Shown here: positions 24,821 to 33,685 of the stretch, in pieces
Position numbering within the stretch: position 1 is the stretch's first letter
Layout: every line of letters starts with the position of its first letter
NCBI RefSeq assembly: GCF_031884435.1
Contig: NZ_CP134779.1
Coordinates: forward strand, 5,766,001 to 5,830,000
Length of the DNA stretch: 64,000 bases
Origin: Bosea sp. 685
GTDB taxonomy: Bacteria; Pseudomonadota; Alphaproteobacteria; Rhizobiales; Beijerinckiaceae
Direction of reading: 5' to 3'
Notes under the pieces: generated by a model
The model's database searches: none
What the model saw: only the letters and a program-made list of their open reading frames with translations
What the model was told of the DNA's origin: nothing
Program-made: the position numbers and the translations under genes

Positions 24821-26149
24821 ATGTCGCCTCCGGTCACGCGCATTCGCAGCGATGAGACGCTGCCGAATTCAGCCGATGTCGTCGTGATCGGCGGCGGCAT
24901 CGCCGGCATCACCACCGCCTATCATCTCGCGAGGAAGGGCCATTCCGTCGCGGTGGTCGAGAAGGGCTATGTCGCGGGCGAGCAATCGAGCCGGAACTGG
25001 GGCTGGTGCCGCCAGCAGAATCGCGACCTGCGCGAATTGCCGCTGGCCCAGCGCGCCGTCGAGATGTGGAACGGGCTCAACGAGGAACTGGGCGCGGATA
25101 CGGGCTTCCGGCGCACCGGCCTGGTCTATGTGACGACCAAGCAATCCGATCTCGACGCCTGGTCCAACTGGACCGACAAGGCACGCGAGATGCAGATGCA
25201 TAGCCGCGTGCTCTCCGCCGCCGAGGCCAAGGCGATGTCGCCGGGCTCGACCGAGAACTGGGTCGGCGGCATCCATTCGCCGACCGACGGCAAGGCCGAG
25301 CCGGCGCTCGCCACCCCGGCCTTCGCGGAAGCGGCCCGCAGGCTCGGCGTGACAATCCACCAGGATTGCGCGGCGCGCGGGCTTGAGACCTCGGCGGGCC
25401 GCGTCTCGGCGGTCGTCACCGAGAAGGGCACGATCCGCACCAGCACCGTGCTCGTCGCCGGCGGCGTCTGGACCTCGATGTTTTGCCGGCACCACGGCAT
25501 CGACATGCCATTGGCCGGCGTGCAGTCGACCTCGTTCTTCACAGCGCCGGCGCCGGAGGTCACCGTCGGCGGCATCTCGACGCCGGACGTCACCTTCAGG
25601 CGCCGGCTCGACGGCGGCTACACGATCGGCATCAGCGGGCGCGGGCTGCTTCGCCTCAGCCCGCAGGGGATGATGTATGCCAAGCCGTTCTGGGCCACCT
25701 TCAAGAAGCGCCACAGGCTGCTGACGATCCGCGCCGACAAGACCTTCTTTTCGGGCCCCGAGGCCCTGATGCGCTGGAGCAACGACAGCATCTCGCCTTT
25801 CGAAAAGATGCGAACCTACGATCCGCCGCCGCAGGAAAAGCTGATCAGCTTCGCGCTGAAGCGCATCGGCGAGATCTATCCGCAGCTCGCCGATGTGAAG
25901 ATCGCGCACAAATATGGCGGCCTGATCGACTTCACGCCCGACTGGGTGCCGGTGATCTCGGCCATCGACAAGCTGCCGGGCCTGCATGTCTCGGCCGGCT
26001 TCAGCGGCCATGGCTTCGGCGTCGGGCCGGCGGCCGGCCGGCTCGCGGCCGATATCATCGCGGGCGACGCACCGATCGTCGATCCCCACCCCTATCGCTA
26101 TAGCCGCCTCGTCGATGGCAGCGATCTCGGCGAACCCGGATTGATGTGA
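24821..26149 (+). CDS. FAD-dependent oxidoreductase, DadA-like (DAO family), sister A
   Basis: The 442-residue protein shows the dinucleotide motif VVVIGGGIAGITTAYHLARK, then SSRNWGWCRQQNRD near the flavin, an FRRTGLVYV core, a substrate domain, and the C-terminal SAGFSGHGFGVGPAAGRLAA flavin motif. DAO-family enzymes oxidise D-amino acids or secondary amines to imines plus a reduced carrier or peroxide. A RidA protein, which hydrolyses reactive enamine/imine products, starts 89 bases later, which supports imine production. A close paralogue is at 28061, with the same lead sequence ERIASDERLP / RIRSDETLP. Confidence 0.92.
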   Translation: MSPPVTRIRSDETLPNSADVVVIGGGIAGITTAYHLARKGHSVAVVEKGYVAGEQSSRNWGWCRQQNRDLRELPLAQRAVEMWNGLNEELGADTGFRRTGLVYVTTKQSDLDAWSNWTDKAREMQMHSRVLSAAEAKAMSPGSTENWVGGIHSPTDGKAEPALATPAFAEAARRLGVTIHQDCAARGLETSAGRVSAVVTEKGTIRTSTVLVAGGVWTSMFCRHHGIDMPLAGVQSTSFFTAPAPEVTVGGISTPDVTFRRRLDGGYTIGISGRGLLRLSPQGMMYAKPFWATFKKRHRLLTIRADKTFFSGPEALMRWSNDSISPFEKMRTYDPPPQEKLISFALKRIGEIYPQLADVKIAHKYGGLIDFTPDWVPVISAIDKLPGLHVSAGFSGHGFGVGPAAGRLAADIIAGDAPIVDPHPYRYSRLVDGSDLGEPGLM

Positions 26150-26238
26150 AAGCGGGCAGCGCGCTGTTCCCATCACCCCCTTTTTTCCTTCCCCTGCCAT
26201 CCGCCTCTGCGGTGCGGCCAATCACGGACACGACCGAT

Positions 26239-26583
26239 ATGATCACCCGTCACGAGAAGAGCGCCCGGCTGAGCCGCGTCGTCGTCGCCAACGGCTTCGC
26301 CTTCCTCTCCGGCATCACGGCCAAGGATCGCAGCGGCGGCGCCAAGGAACAGACCGCCGACATCCTGGCGCAGATCGACCATTTCCTGGCGCTCGCCGGC
26401 ACCAGCAAATCGAAGATCGTCACCGCCAATATCTGGCTGAAGGATATCGGCGCGTTCAATGAAATGAACGCGGCCTGGGACGCATGGGTCGATCCCGAAG
26501 CGCCTCCGGCACGCGCCACCGTCGAGTCCCGCCTTGCAGCCGAGGCGATTCTCGTCGAAATCCAGGTGCAGGCCCTGGTCTGA
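26239..26583 (+). CDS. RidA family (YjgF/YER057c/UK114) protein
   Basis: The 114-residue protein has the Rid fold pattern: HEKSARLSRVVVANGFAFLSG at the N-terminus, then KEQTADILAQIDHFLALAGT, NIWLKD and PARATVESRLA. The Arg of ARATVESRL aligns with the one that holds the carboxylate of enamine substrates. RidA proteins hydrolyse 2-aminoacrylate-type imines to keto acid plus ammonia. The start at 26239 gives the usual short N-terminus; an upstream start in the same frame overlaps the flavoprotein end. Position between an amino-acid oxidase and an amidase supports imine clean-up. Confidence 0.92.
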   Translation: MITRHEKSARLSRVVVANGFAFLSGITAKDRSGGAKEQTADILAQIDHFLALAGTSKSKIVTANIWLKDIGAFNEMNAAWDAWVDPEAPPARATVESRLAAEAILVEIQVQALV

Positions 26584-26624
26584 CGCAGATCGTGCTGCGC
26601 GGGTGGGCGAAGGAGACGGACGAG

Positions 26625-27971
26625 ATGCGCACCCTGCAGGACACCGCCAAGGCACTGGCAAACGAGACGCTCACCGCCCGCGCCCTCGTGGAGGAATGCC
26701 TGGCGAAGATCGCCGATCCCGCTGGTGAAGGCGCACGCGCCTTCACCAGCGTCTCCGCGGACACAGCCCGCAGTTCCGCCGACGCGCATGACGCGCTACG
26801 GCGCGCCGGCCGCGCAGCCGGCGCCTTCGCCGGCATCCCCTTTGCGGTGAAGGATCTCTACGACGTCGCCGGCGAACGCAGCATGGCCGGCTCGCGCGCG
26901 CTCGCCGACAGCGCGCCGGCGAAAGCCCATGCGCCGACGATCGCGCGCATGCTGGCCGCCGGGTTCATCCCCATCGGCCGCGCCAACATGACCGAATTCG
27001 CCTATTCCGGCATCGGCGCAAACCCGCATTACGGCACGCCGCTCAGCCCCTGGGACCGCGCCTCGCGCCGCATTCCCGGCGGCAGTTCGTCGGGCTCGGC
27101 CGTGGCGGTTGCGGATGGGATGGCTATTGTCGCGCTTGGCAGCGACACCGGCGGCTCCTGCCGCATTCCAGCCGCGCTATGCGGCATCGTCGGCTACAAG
27201 CCGACCGCGCGGCGGGTGCCACTCGACGGCGTCATCCCGCTTTCCGGCAGCCTGGATTCACTCGGGCCGCTCGGCGCCAGCGTCGGCTGCTGCGCCATCG
27301 TCGATGGCGTGCTGGCGGGCGAGACGCCTGCCCTGCCCGCGACGCGGCCAGTGTCGGGCCTGCGCCTGGCGATCCCGACCCAGATCGTGCGTGACGGCAT
27401 GGATGCAGCGGTTTCCGCTGCCTTCGACAAGGCGATCGCGCGACTGAGCGGGCTCGGGGCGCGCATCGTCGAAGTCGATTTCGCGCCGCTGTCCGAGATC
27501 GGCCGGGCGATGGTCGCGGCCAAGGGAGGCTTTGCGGCGCCCGAGGCCTTTGCCTGGCACCGTGAGTTGCTGGCAAGCAAGGGCGATCTCTATGATCCAC
27601 GCGTAAGCAGCCGGATCGCGACCGGAGCGCAGATGCTGGCCGCCGACTATGTCAATCTAGTTCAGGCGCGGCGCGATATCATCGCCGCGATGGACGCGCA
27701 GACAGCCGGTTACGACGCTCTGGTGATGCCGACCTGCCCGATCATCGCGCCGCGCCTCGACGAGTTAGTCGAGGATGCCGAGTATTTCCGGCTCAATACG
27801 CTGCTGCTGCGCAATCCGAGCCTCGGCAATTTTCTCGATCGCTGCTCGATCAGCCTGCCCTGCCACGAGCCGGGACAAGCGCCGGTCGGATTGATGCTGA
27901 CGGGCGAAACCGGTGGCGACCACGCCTTGTTTTCGATCGCGGCCGGGGTCGAGGCCGCCCTGCGGCATTGA
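26625..27971 (+). CDS. Amidase (amidase-signature family)
   Basis: The 448-residue protein has the Ser-cisSer-Lys triad: Lys in FAVKDLYDVAG, Ser in GGSSSGSAVAVADG and nucleophile Ser in SDTGGSCRIPAALCG, with GYKPT after it. These enzymes hydrolyse carboxamides or carbamoyl compounds to acid plus ammonia, and the branch includes AtzF/allophanate hydrolase N-domains and GatA-like proteins. AAGGAG lies before the ATG at 26625; a longer frame upstream overlaps RidA and is not used. It follows RidA by 41 bases. Specific substrate not known. Confidence 0.93.
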   Translation: MRTLQDTAKALANETLTARALVEECLAKIADPAGEGARAFTSVSADTARSSADAHDALRRAGRAAGAFAGIPFAVKDLYDVAGERSMAGSRALADSAPAKAHAPTIARMLAAGFIPIGRANMTEFAYSGIGANPHYGTPLSPWDRASRRIPGGSSSGSAVAVADGMAIVALGSDTGGSCRIPAALCGIVGYKPTARRVPLDGVIPLSGSLDSLGPLGASVGCCAIVDGVLAGETPALPATRPVSGLRLAIPTQIVRDGMDAAVSAAFDKAIARLSGLGARIVEVDFAPLSEIGRAMVAAKGGFAAPEAFAWHRELLASKGDLYDPRVSSRIATGAQMLAADYVNLVQARRDIIAAMDAQTAGYDALVMPTCPIIAPRLDELVEDAEYFRLNTLLLRNPSLGNFLDRCSISLPCHEPGQAPVGLMLTGETGGDHALFSIAAGVEAALRH

Positions 27972-28060
27972 GACCGACGCCAGGCGCAAAGATGATCCAA
28001 TGCCGGCGGCAGTTCGCGCGTTAACGTCGCGACGAGACTGTCCCCCGGAGCCTTGGATTC

Positions 28061-29386
28061 ATGTCACCGACGATCGAACGCATCGCCAGCGACGAGCGCC
28101 TGCCGACCGAGGTCGATGTCGTGGTGATCGGCGCCGGCATCGTCGGCAGCGCGGCGGCCTATTACCTGGCGAAGCGCGGCCATTCCGTCGCGTTGCTGGA
28201 GAAGGGCGTCGTCGGCGGCGAACAATCGAGCCGCAACTGGGGCTGGTGCCGGCAACAGAACCGCGATGCGCGCGAATTGCCGCTCGCCATGCGCGCCATG
28301 GAATTGTGGGAGCGCCTCAACGGCGATATCGGCCGCGATATCGGCTTTCGCCGCACTGGGCTGGTCTATGCCAGCAACGATGCCGGCCAGATCGCGCAAT
28401 GGGAGAAATGGCGCGGAACGGCCCGGCAATTCGGCATCGAGACACACATGCTGTCAGGTGCCGAGGCCAGTGCCATGACGAGCGGCACCGGCCGGTCCTG
28501 GCTCGGCGGCGTGCATTCGGTCAGCGACGGCAAGGCCGAACCCGCCCTGGCCGCTCCCGTGCTCGCCCATGGCGCAAGATTGAACGGCGCGACGATCCAT
28601 CAGGATTGCGCGGCGCGCGGGCTCGACATCACCAATGGCGCCGTCACGGGCGTGATCACCGAGAAGGGGTCGATCCGGACCCGCTCCGTCATTCTCTCCG
28701 GCGGAGCCTGGGCTTCGGCCTTCTGCCGCCGCCACGGTCTTCGGTTCCCCCAGGCGAGCGCTCGCCAGTCAATTCTGCGGACGGAGATCGCGCCGCAACT
28801 GCTCGATGCGCTCTATACGCCCGACTGCGCGCTGACACGCCGGCTCGACGGCAGCTATACGATCGCGATCAGCGGCAAGGCGACGCTCGATGTGACGCCG
28901 CAGGGTCTGCGCTATGCCCGCGATTTCATGCCGATGTTCGTCCGACGCCTGAAGGCGCTCGAGTTCGGAATCGGCCCCTCCTTCTTCAAGGGGCCCGAAG
29001 CCATGATGGGGAGCTGGGCCTTCGACAAGGAAACGCCGTTCGAACGCATCCGCGTGCTCGATCCCGCCCCCAGCCGCAGTGCCATCGCATTGACGATGGC
29101 GCGGGCTCGCGCGCTCTATCCCGCGCTCAAGGATGTCGGCGTCCGCGAAAGCTGGAGCGGTTATGTCGATTCGACGCCCGACGCCGTGCCGGTGATCTCG
29201 CCCGTAGCCGGGCTGAAGGGCTTTGTGCTCGCGGCCGGCTGCAGCGGACATGGCTTCGGGCTCGGGCCCGGCATCGGCCATCTCGCCGCCGATCTTGCGG
29301 TCGGGGACACGCCGATCGTCGATCCCCGCCCCTTCCGGCATTCACGGCTGATCGACGGTTCGAAGGGCGAGATCGGCGAGTTCTAG
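28061..29386 (+). CDS. FAD-dependent oxidoreductase, DadA-like (DAO family), sister B
   Basis: The 441-residue paralogue of the protein at 24821 has VVVIGAGIVGSAAAYYLAKR, SSRNWGWCRQQNRDARELPL, FRRTGLVYA and CSGHGFGLGPGIGHLAADLA. Conservation with sister A is spread over the whole length, so it is a duplication that has diverged, probably to a second amine or amino-acid substrate. It lies 89 bases after the amidase on the same strand. Its stop TAG shares bases with the stop of the convergent NTF2-like gene. Confidence 0.92.
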   Translation: MSPTIERIASDERLPTEVDVVVIGAGIVGSAAAYYLAKRGHSVALLEKGVVGGEQSSRNWGWCRQQNRDARELPLAMRAMELWERLNGDIGRDIGFRRTGLVYASNDAGQIAQWEKWRGTARQFGIETHMLSGAEASAMTSGTGRSWLGGVHSVSDGKAEPALAAPVLAHGARLNGATIHQDCAARGLDITNGAVTGVITEKGSIRTRSVILSGGAWASAFCRRHGLRFPQASARQSILRTEIAPQLLDALYTPDCALTRRLDGSYTIAISGKATLDVTPQGLRYARDFMPMFVRRLKALEFGIGPSFFKGPEAMMGSWAFDKETPFERIRVLDPAPSRSAIALTMARARALYPALKDVGVRESWSGYVDSTPDAVPVISPVAGLKGFVLAAGCSGHGFGLGPGIGHLAADLAVGDTPIVDPRPFRHSRLIDGSKGEIGEF

Positions 29387-29763
29387 CCCGGCTCAACCAC
29401 GCGCCAGGCCGTGGCCGTGTCATAGAAGAAGCGCTCCTCGGCAATGCGGTCACCGCGCCAGCGCTGGATCGCGAGTTCCTCGAGCCGCCTGGTCACGCCG
29501 CTCTGGTCGGTCGCGTCGAACACCCAGTTGATCACCACCCTGTCGCCATCGACGAGGACGGCGCGGGCGGGGTGGGTGTGCATTCGCTGCAATCGGGCCA
29601 AGGCCTTGGCCTCATGGGCCATCAGAACATCTCGTCCCTGGCGCGGCTCGGTCGCGTTCTCCTGCATGGAGGCGTCCTCACAATAGAAATCCCGGATGGC
29701 GCCGACATGATCACCGCTGACGACGGCGGCGACGAAGGCCTCGACACGCTTGCGATCAGGCAT
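29383..29763 (-). CDS. NTF2-like/SnoaL-like small protein
   Basis: The 126-residue protein has the cone-fold pattern RVEAFVAAVVSGDHVGAIRDFYCEDASMQEN and RLEELAIQRWRGDRIAEERFFYDT. This fold hosts polyketide cyclases, ketosteroid-isomerase-like proteins and many ligand binders, so function cannot be assigned. The Met at 29763 was chosen for AGGGAG 7 bases upstream; 29781 is an alternative. Its stop and the stop of the convergent flavoprotein gene overlap through a CTAG. Confidence 0.8.
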   Translation of the reverse strand: MPDRKRVEAFVAAVVSGDHVGAIRDFYCEDASMQENATEPRQGRDVLMAHEAKALARLQRMHTHPARAVLVDGDRVVINWVFDATDQSGVTRRLEELAIQRWRGDRIAEERFFYDTATAWRVVEPG

Positions 29764-29843
29764 GCGCTGCTCCCTGCTCATGATCTTCAGCAGTCTTCTA
29801 CTCGGTTTTCTCCAAGCCGCATCGTTCGAAAGCGCGGGCTCCG

Positions 29844-30989
29844 TCAGGCGGCCAGCGTATCGGCAAGCCGTGCGATCATTGCCATCGCGCCGGCAAGTTC
29901 GCCATCGGTGATGTATTCCTCAGGCCTGTGGGCGCGGTTGACGTCGCCCGGCCCGCACACGATCGAGGCGATGCCCGCCGCCTGATAGAGCCCGGCCTCG
30001 GTGCCGAAGCTGACCGCCTGCTGGCGCGGCAGCCCTGACGCCGCTTCGGTCAACGCGACCAGCGGATCGGCCTCGTCGAGATCGAGCGGCGGGTAGTCGC
30101 TCATCGTCTCGAAGCCGAAGGCGACGCGATGGCCGGTCTTCTCGGCCGCCGCGCGAATGCGCTCGGCCTCCCCTGGCAGGAAAGCCAGCAGGCTGGCCGG
30201 CTCCTGGCCGGCGATGGCGCGCGCCTCGATCTCGAAGACGCATTGCGCCGGCACGATATTGATGCCGGTGCCGCCATGGATGGTGCCGACTTGGATCGTC
30301 GAATAGGGCGGCGCGAAGGCGGGCGCGAACGGGCCTGCTATGGCGTGCCGCAACGCCTCGTCCTGCACGGCGGCGATCAATTGCGCGGCATAGTGGATCG
30401 CGTTGTCGCCGAGATCGGGGCGGGAGGAGTGCCCGGCCTTGCCATCGACGGTGACGCGCTGGGCGATCTTGCCCTTATGCCGCAACACCGGGTGCAAGCC
30501 GCTCGGCTCGCCGACGATGCAGCCCAAGGGCTGCGGGCAGAGCTCCGGCAGCCGCGCGATGAGATGGCGCACGCCGACGCAGCCGACCTCCTCGTCATAG
30601 GACAAGGCGATATGGACCGGGCGGGTCAGCTTGCGCGAGACGAGATCGGGCACGCTCGCCAGCACGCAGGCGACGAAGCCCTTCATGTCGACAGCGCCGC
30701 GCCCGATCAAGCGCTCGCCATCGCGCCGCAAGCTGAAGGGATCGCCGAGCCAACCCTCGGGAGCCGCCGGCACGACATCGAGATGCGCCGACAGGATAAT
30801 GCCGCCGGGCAGGCGCGGCCCGATCGTGGCGAAGAGGTTCGAGCGGTCTCCCTCCGGCCCGGGCAGGACCACGCTCTCGACGCCGTAGCCGGCAAGAAAG
30901 CCGCGGACATGCTCGATGATAGCGCCGTTCGGCGTGCGGCAGATCGACGGAAAGGCCACGAGATCGGCCAGCACGGATTCGACAGTCAT
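29844..30989 (-). CDS. M20 family deacylase, acetylornithine deacetylase (ArgE)-like
   Basis: The 381-residue protein has the M20 metal-site motifs: SAHLDVVP with the His-X-Asp, GRGAVDMKGF with the bridging Asp, SYDEEVGCVGVRH with the catalytic Glu, and a C-terminal His (RAHRPEEY). The dimerisation domain, about residues 175-285, includes HSSRPDLGDNAIHYAAQL. Such enzymes remove N-acyl groups from amino acids or split dipeptides with two zinc ions. It lies among amine catabolic genes rather than an arginine operon, so an N-acyl amine or amino acid other than acetylornithine is possible. The NTF2-like gene follows on the same strand. Confidence 0.92.
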   Translation of the reverse strand: MTVESVLADLVAFPSICRTPNGAIIEHVRGFLAGYGVESVVLPGPEGDRSNLFATIGPRLPGGIILSAHLDVVPAAPEGWLGDPFSLRRDGERLIGRGAVDMKGFVACVLASVPDLVSRKLTRPVHIALSYDEEVGCVGVRHLIARLPELCPQPLGCIVGEPSGLHPVLRHKGKIAQRVTVDGKAGHSSRPDLGDNAIHYAAQLIAAVQDEALRHAIAGPFAPAFAPPYSTIQVGTIHGGTGINIVPAQCVFEIEARAIAGQEPASLLAFLPGEAERIRAAAEKTGHRVAFGFETMSDYPPLDLDEADPLVALTEAASGLPRQQAVSFGTEAGLYQAAGIASIVCGPGDVNRAHRPEEYITDGELAGAMAMIARLADTLAA

Positions 30990-31236
30990 TGAGTATCCGC
31001 CATCAGGTCATAGGCGCTCGGTCGAGCAGCGATGGCAGGAGCCTAACAGAGCCCGTCGGCTTGACCTCGCATCCTTTCGCCTGCTGCGGCAATCCATGCC
31101 GAAGCGGGCCATCTGATCGGCAGAATCTTCGTTGGGCCGGACGCAATTCCATCTCCGTGCCCACGCATGCACCCTAATCTTAGGCGCAACGTGGCGGATT
31201 GGGCCGTCGCGGCCACATCCGAAGACGAGAGACGCA

Positions 31237-31905
31237 ATGAGCACCGCTCGGCCGAAATTCATCACCTTCGACTGCTACGGCACGCTGATCGATTTCCAGA
31301 TGGGGCCGGCCGCACGGCGGGTCTACAGCTCCAGGCTGACGCCCGAAGTGATGGACGGGTTCTACGAGAGTTTCCGAGGCTATCGTCTCGACGAGGTCCT
31401 GGGCGCCTGGAAGCCGTTCGACGAAGTCGTCCACAACGCGGTCGAGCGCAGCTGCAAGGCCTGGAACGTGACGTTCGACCCAGCCGATGCCCAGCGGATC
31501 TATGACGAGATTCCGAGCTGGATTCCGCATCCCGACGTGCCCGCGGGCCTCGCCAAGGTCGCCAAGGACATCCCGCTCGTCGTCCTCTCGAATTCGATGA
31601 CGGACCTTATCCCTCATTCCATGGCCAAGCTCGGCGCGCCCTTCCATGCCGCCTATACGGCGCAGGAGGCGCAAGCCTACAAGCCGCTGCAGCGGGCTTT
31701 CGAATACATGTTCGACATGCTGGGCTGCGGGCCGGCCGATGTCATGCATTGTTCGTCGAGCCTGCGCTACGATCTGATGACCGCCTACGACATGAAGATC
31801 GGCCAGCGTGTCTTCGTGAATCGCGGCCATGAGCCGGGCATCGATTTCTACGGCTATCGCGAGATCAAGAGCATCGAGCAACTCCCCGGCCTGCTTGGGC
31901 TTTGA
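31237..31905 (+). CDS. HAD-superfamily hydrolase, haloacid dehalogenase type II-like, paralogue 1
   Basis: The 222-residue protein begins with the nucleophile motif FDCYGTLID (Asp about 11), has VLSNSMTDLI as motif II, YKPLQRAFEYMF with the motif III Lys, and MHCSSSLRYDLMTA as the acidic motif IV. This resembles 2-haloacid dehalogenases and related phosphatases or phosphonatases; the type II halide cradle is not plainly seen. The start at 31237 replaces a longer frame. It is followed 5 bases after its stop by an aldehyde dehydrogenase, so the two are probably one operon. Possible jobs are phosphatase, dehalogenase or azetidine-ring hydrolase. Confidence 0.85.
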   Translation: MSTARPKFITFDCYGTLIDFQMGPAARRVYSSRLTPEVMDGFYESFRGYRLDEVLGAWKPFDEVVHNAVERSCKAWNVTFDPADAQRIYDEIPSWIPHPDVPAGLAKVAKDIPLVVLSNSMTDLIPHSMAKLGAPFHAAYTAQEAQAYKPLQRAFEYMFDMLGCGPADVMHCSSSLRYDLMTAYDMKIGQRVFVNRGHEPGIDFYGYREIKSIEQLPGLLGL

Positions 31906-31910
31906 CGCGC

Positions 31911-33383
31911 ATGCGCGATTTCAATCCCGACAGCGTCGCCTTCGCCAAGGGCCATTTCATCGCCGGCGCCGTCGTCGATGAGCCTGGCGAGCGATTGACC
32001 GTCGCAAGACCGTCCGACGCGGCAGATTATGCCGAATTGCCAATCGCGTCGGTCGAGACGGTCGATCGCGCGGTCAAGGACGCGACCGAGGCGGTGAAGC
32101 GCAGCGGCTGGGCGACGCGGCCGCCGCGCGAGCGGGCGCGCGCCATGCAGCGCTGGGCCGAATTGATCGAGGCGAAGGCCGAGGAGCTGGGGCAGCTGGA
32201 GGCGCTGGGCTCGACCCGGCCGATCGCCCAGGCCGTGACCGGCGACGTGATGGGCACGGCGGAAGGCATCCGCTTCTTCTCCGAATATGCCGACAAGCTC
32301 GGCGGCGAGGTCGCGGCGACGCGAACCGACCATTTCGGCATGATCGTCTCCGAGCCCTATGGCGTCGTCGGCGCGATCACGCCGTGGAATTTCCCCCTCA
32401 GCATGGCGTCCTGGAAGGCCGGCCCGGCACTGGCGGCGGGCAACGCCATCGTGCTGAAGCCCTCCGAGCTGACACCGTTCTCGACCGTACGGCTGGCGCA
32501 ACTCGCCGTTGAGGCCGGTATTCCCGCCGGCATCTTCAATGTCGTGCAGGGCACGGGAGCGGTCACCGGCGATGCGCTGAGCCGCCATCCCGGCATCGCA
32601 AAGCTCTCCTTCACCGGCTCGACCCGCACCGGCATCGCGATCATGAAGGCCGCGGCCGAAAGCGGCATCAAGCCGGTGACGCTGGAGCTCGGCGGCAAGA
32701 GCCCGCAGCTCGTCTTCGCCGATGCCGATCTCGATAAAGCGGCCGACTGCATAGCCGGCTCATTGCTCGCCAATGCCGGGCAGGCCTGCGTCGCAGGCTC
32801 GCGCCTGATCGTGCAGCGGCAGGTCGCTGACGCGCTGGTGGCGGCATTGAAAGGCCGGCTCGCACGCGTGGCACCCGGACCGACCTGGAAATCCTCGACC
32901 GGCTTCGCGCCGATCATCTCGGAATTGCAGGCGCGCCGGATCGACACCATCCTGGCGCGCAGCCGTGAGCAAGGCGCCGAATTGCTGCTGGGCGGCAGCC
33001 GGATCGAGGGGCATGGCGGCGCGTTCTACCAGCCGACCCTGCTCGCGGGCGTCACGACCGAGAATGCCGCCGTGCGAGAGGAAATCTTCGGCCCGGTGCT
33101 CACCATCCAGAGCTTCGAGACGGAGGAAGAGGGTTTCGCGCTCGCCGACCATCCCGAATATGGGCTGGCGGCCGGCGTCTACACCGCCGATCTCGGCCGG
33201 GGCCTGCGGGCCGTGCGCCAGCTCAAGGCCGGCACGGTCTGGATCAACCGCTATAGCCGCACGCTCGACTTCATCCTGCCGACCGGCGGCTACAAAAGCT
33301 CCGGCATCGGCAAGGATCTCGGCCGGCAGGCTGTCGAGGCCAATCTGCGGCACAAGACGGTACTGATCGATATCGGGGTGTGA
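31911..33383 (+). CDS. NAD(P)-dependent aldehyde dehydrogenase
   Basis: The 490-residue protein has AITPWNFPLSM (Asn of the oxyanion hole), TFTGSTRTG around the cofactor, LELGGKSPQLVF (general-base Glu) and AGQACVAGSRL (nucleophile Cys). All catalytic residues are kept. It likely oxidises amino- or hydroxy-aldehydes made by the amine oxidases and aminotransferase of the region, for example gamma-aminobutyraldehyde-type compounds. ATG at 31911 is used instead of a TTG at 31902. A long inverted-repeat element follows. Confidence 0.94.
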   Translation: MRDFNPDSVAFAKGHFIAGAVVDEPGERLTVARPSDAADYAELPIASVETVDRAVKDATEAVKRSGWATRPPRERARAMQRWAELIEAKAEELGQLEALGSTRPIAQAVTGDVMGTAEGIRFFSEYADKLGGEVAATRTDHFGMIVSEPYGVVGAITPWNFPLSMASWKAGPALAAGNAIVLKPSELTPFSTVRLAQLAVEAGIPAGIFNVVQGTGAVTGDALSRHPGIAKLSFTGSTRTGIAIMKAAAESGIKPVTLELGGKSPQLVFADADLDKAADCIAGSLLANAGQACVAGSRLIVQRQVADALVAALKGRLARVAPGPTWKSSTGFAPIISELQARRIDTILARSREQGAELLLGGSRIEGHGGAFYQPTLLAGVTTENAAVREEIFGPVLTIQSFETEEEGFALADHPEYGLAAGVYTADLGRGLRAVRQLKAGTVWINRYSRTLDFILPTGGYKSSGIGKDLGRQAVEANLRHKTVLIDIGV

Positions 33384-33685
33384 GGCGCAGCGTCACGCCG
33401 CGCCGTCCTTCCCTCATCCGTTATGCTCGGGCTCGTGGCGAGCATCTCGTGCCATGAGCCTTTCCTTGCCAAGCTAGATGCGGGGAACCCTCTCCCGGAT
33501 GGGAGAGGGCAGGGTGAGGGTGTGCCCTTTCAGTAGAAGGCGCTGCGCCTCCGTTGCGCCTCAATAATCAGCGGCAGGCCCTCATCCCTGCCCTTCTCCC
33601 ATCCGGGAGACGGGTTCCCCGCGTATGATCTCATGAGGACAGTGCCTCGAAGTCTCCCTGGAACGGGGCGTAGGATCATGACTGG
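33384..33685. other. 302-base convergent gap dominated by a repeat element
   Basis: No coding sequence is evident. Bases 33480-33622 form the long inverted repeat listed separately; the rest is short flanking sequence. As the flanking genes converge here, it may terminate both. Confidence 0.6.
33480..33622. repeat. Long inverted repeat with 41-44 base arms
   Basis: Left arm 33480-33520 and right arm 33579-33622 are reverse complements apart from three single-base insertions in the right arm. Each arm holds its own hairpin around TCTCCCGGATGGGAGA. The 58-base centre has no evident gene. This type (CCCTCTCCC...GGGAGAGGGCAGGGTGAGGG) is common in alphaproteobacterial intergenic DNA. Confidence 0.75.

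Noticed and set aside
27913..29985. 690-residue plus-strand open frame over sister B flavoprotein
   Set aside because: It is the same DNA in another frame and runs across the stop of the flavoprotein and NTF2-like genes.
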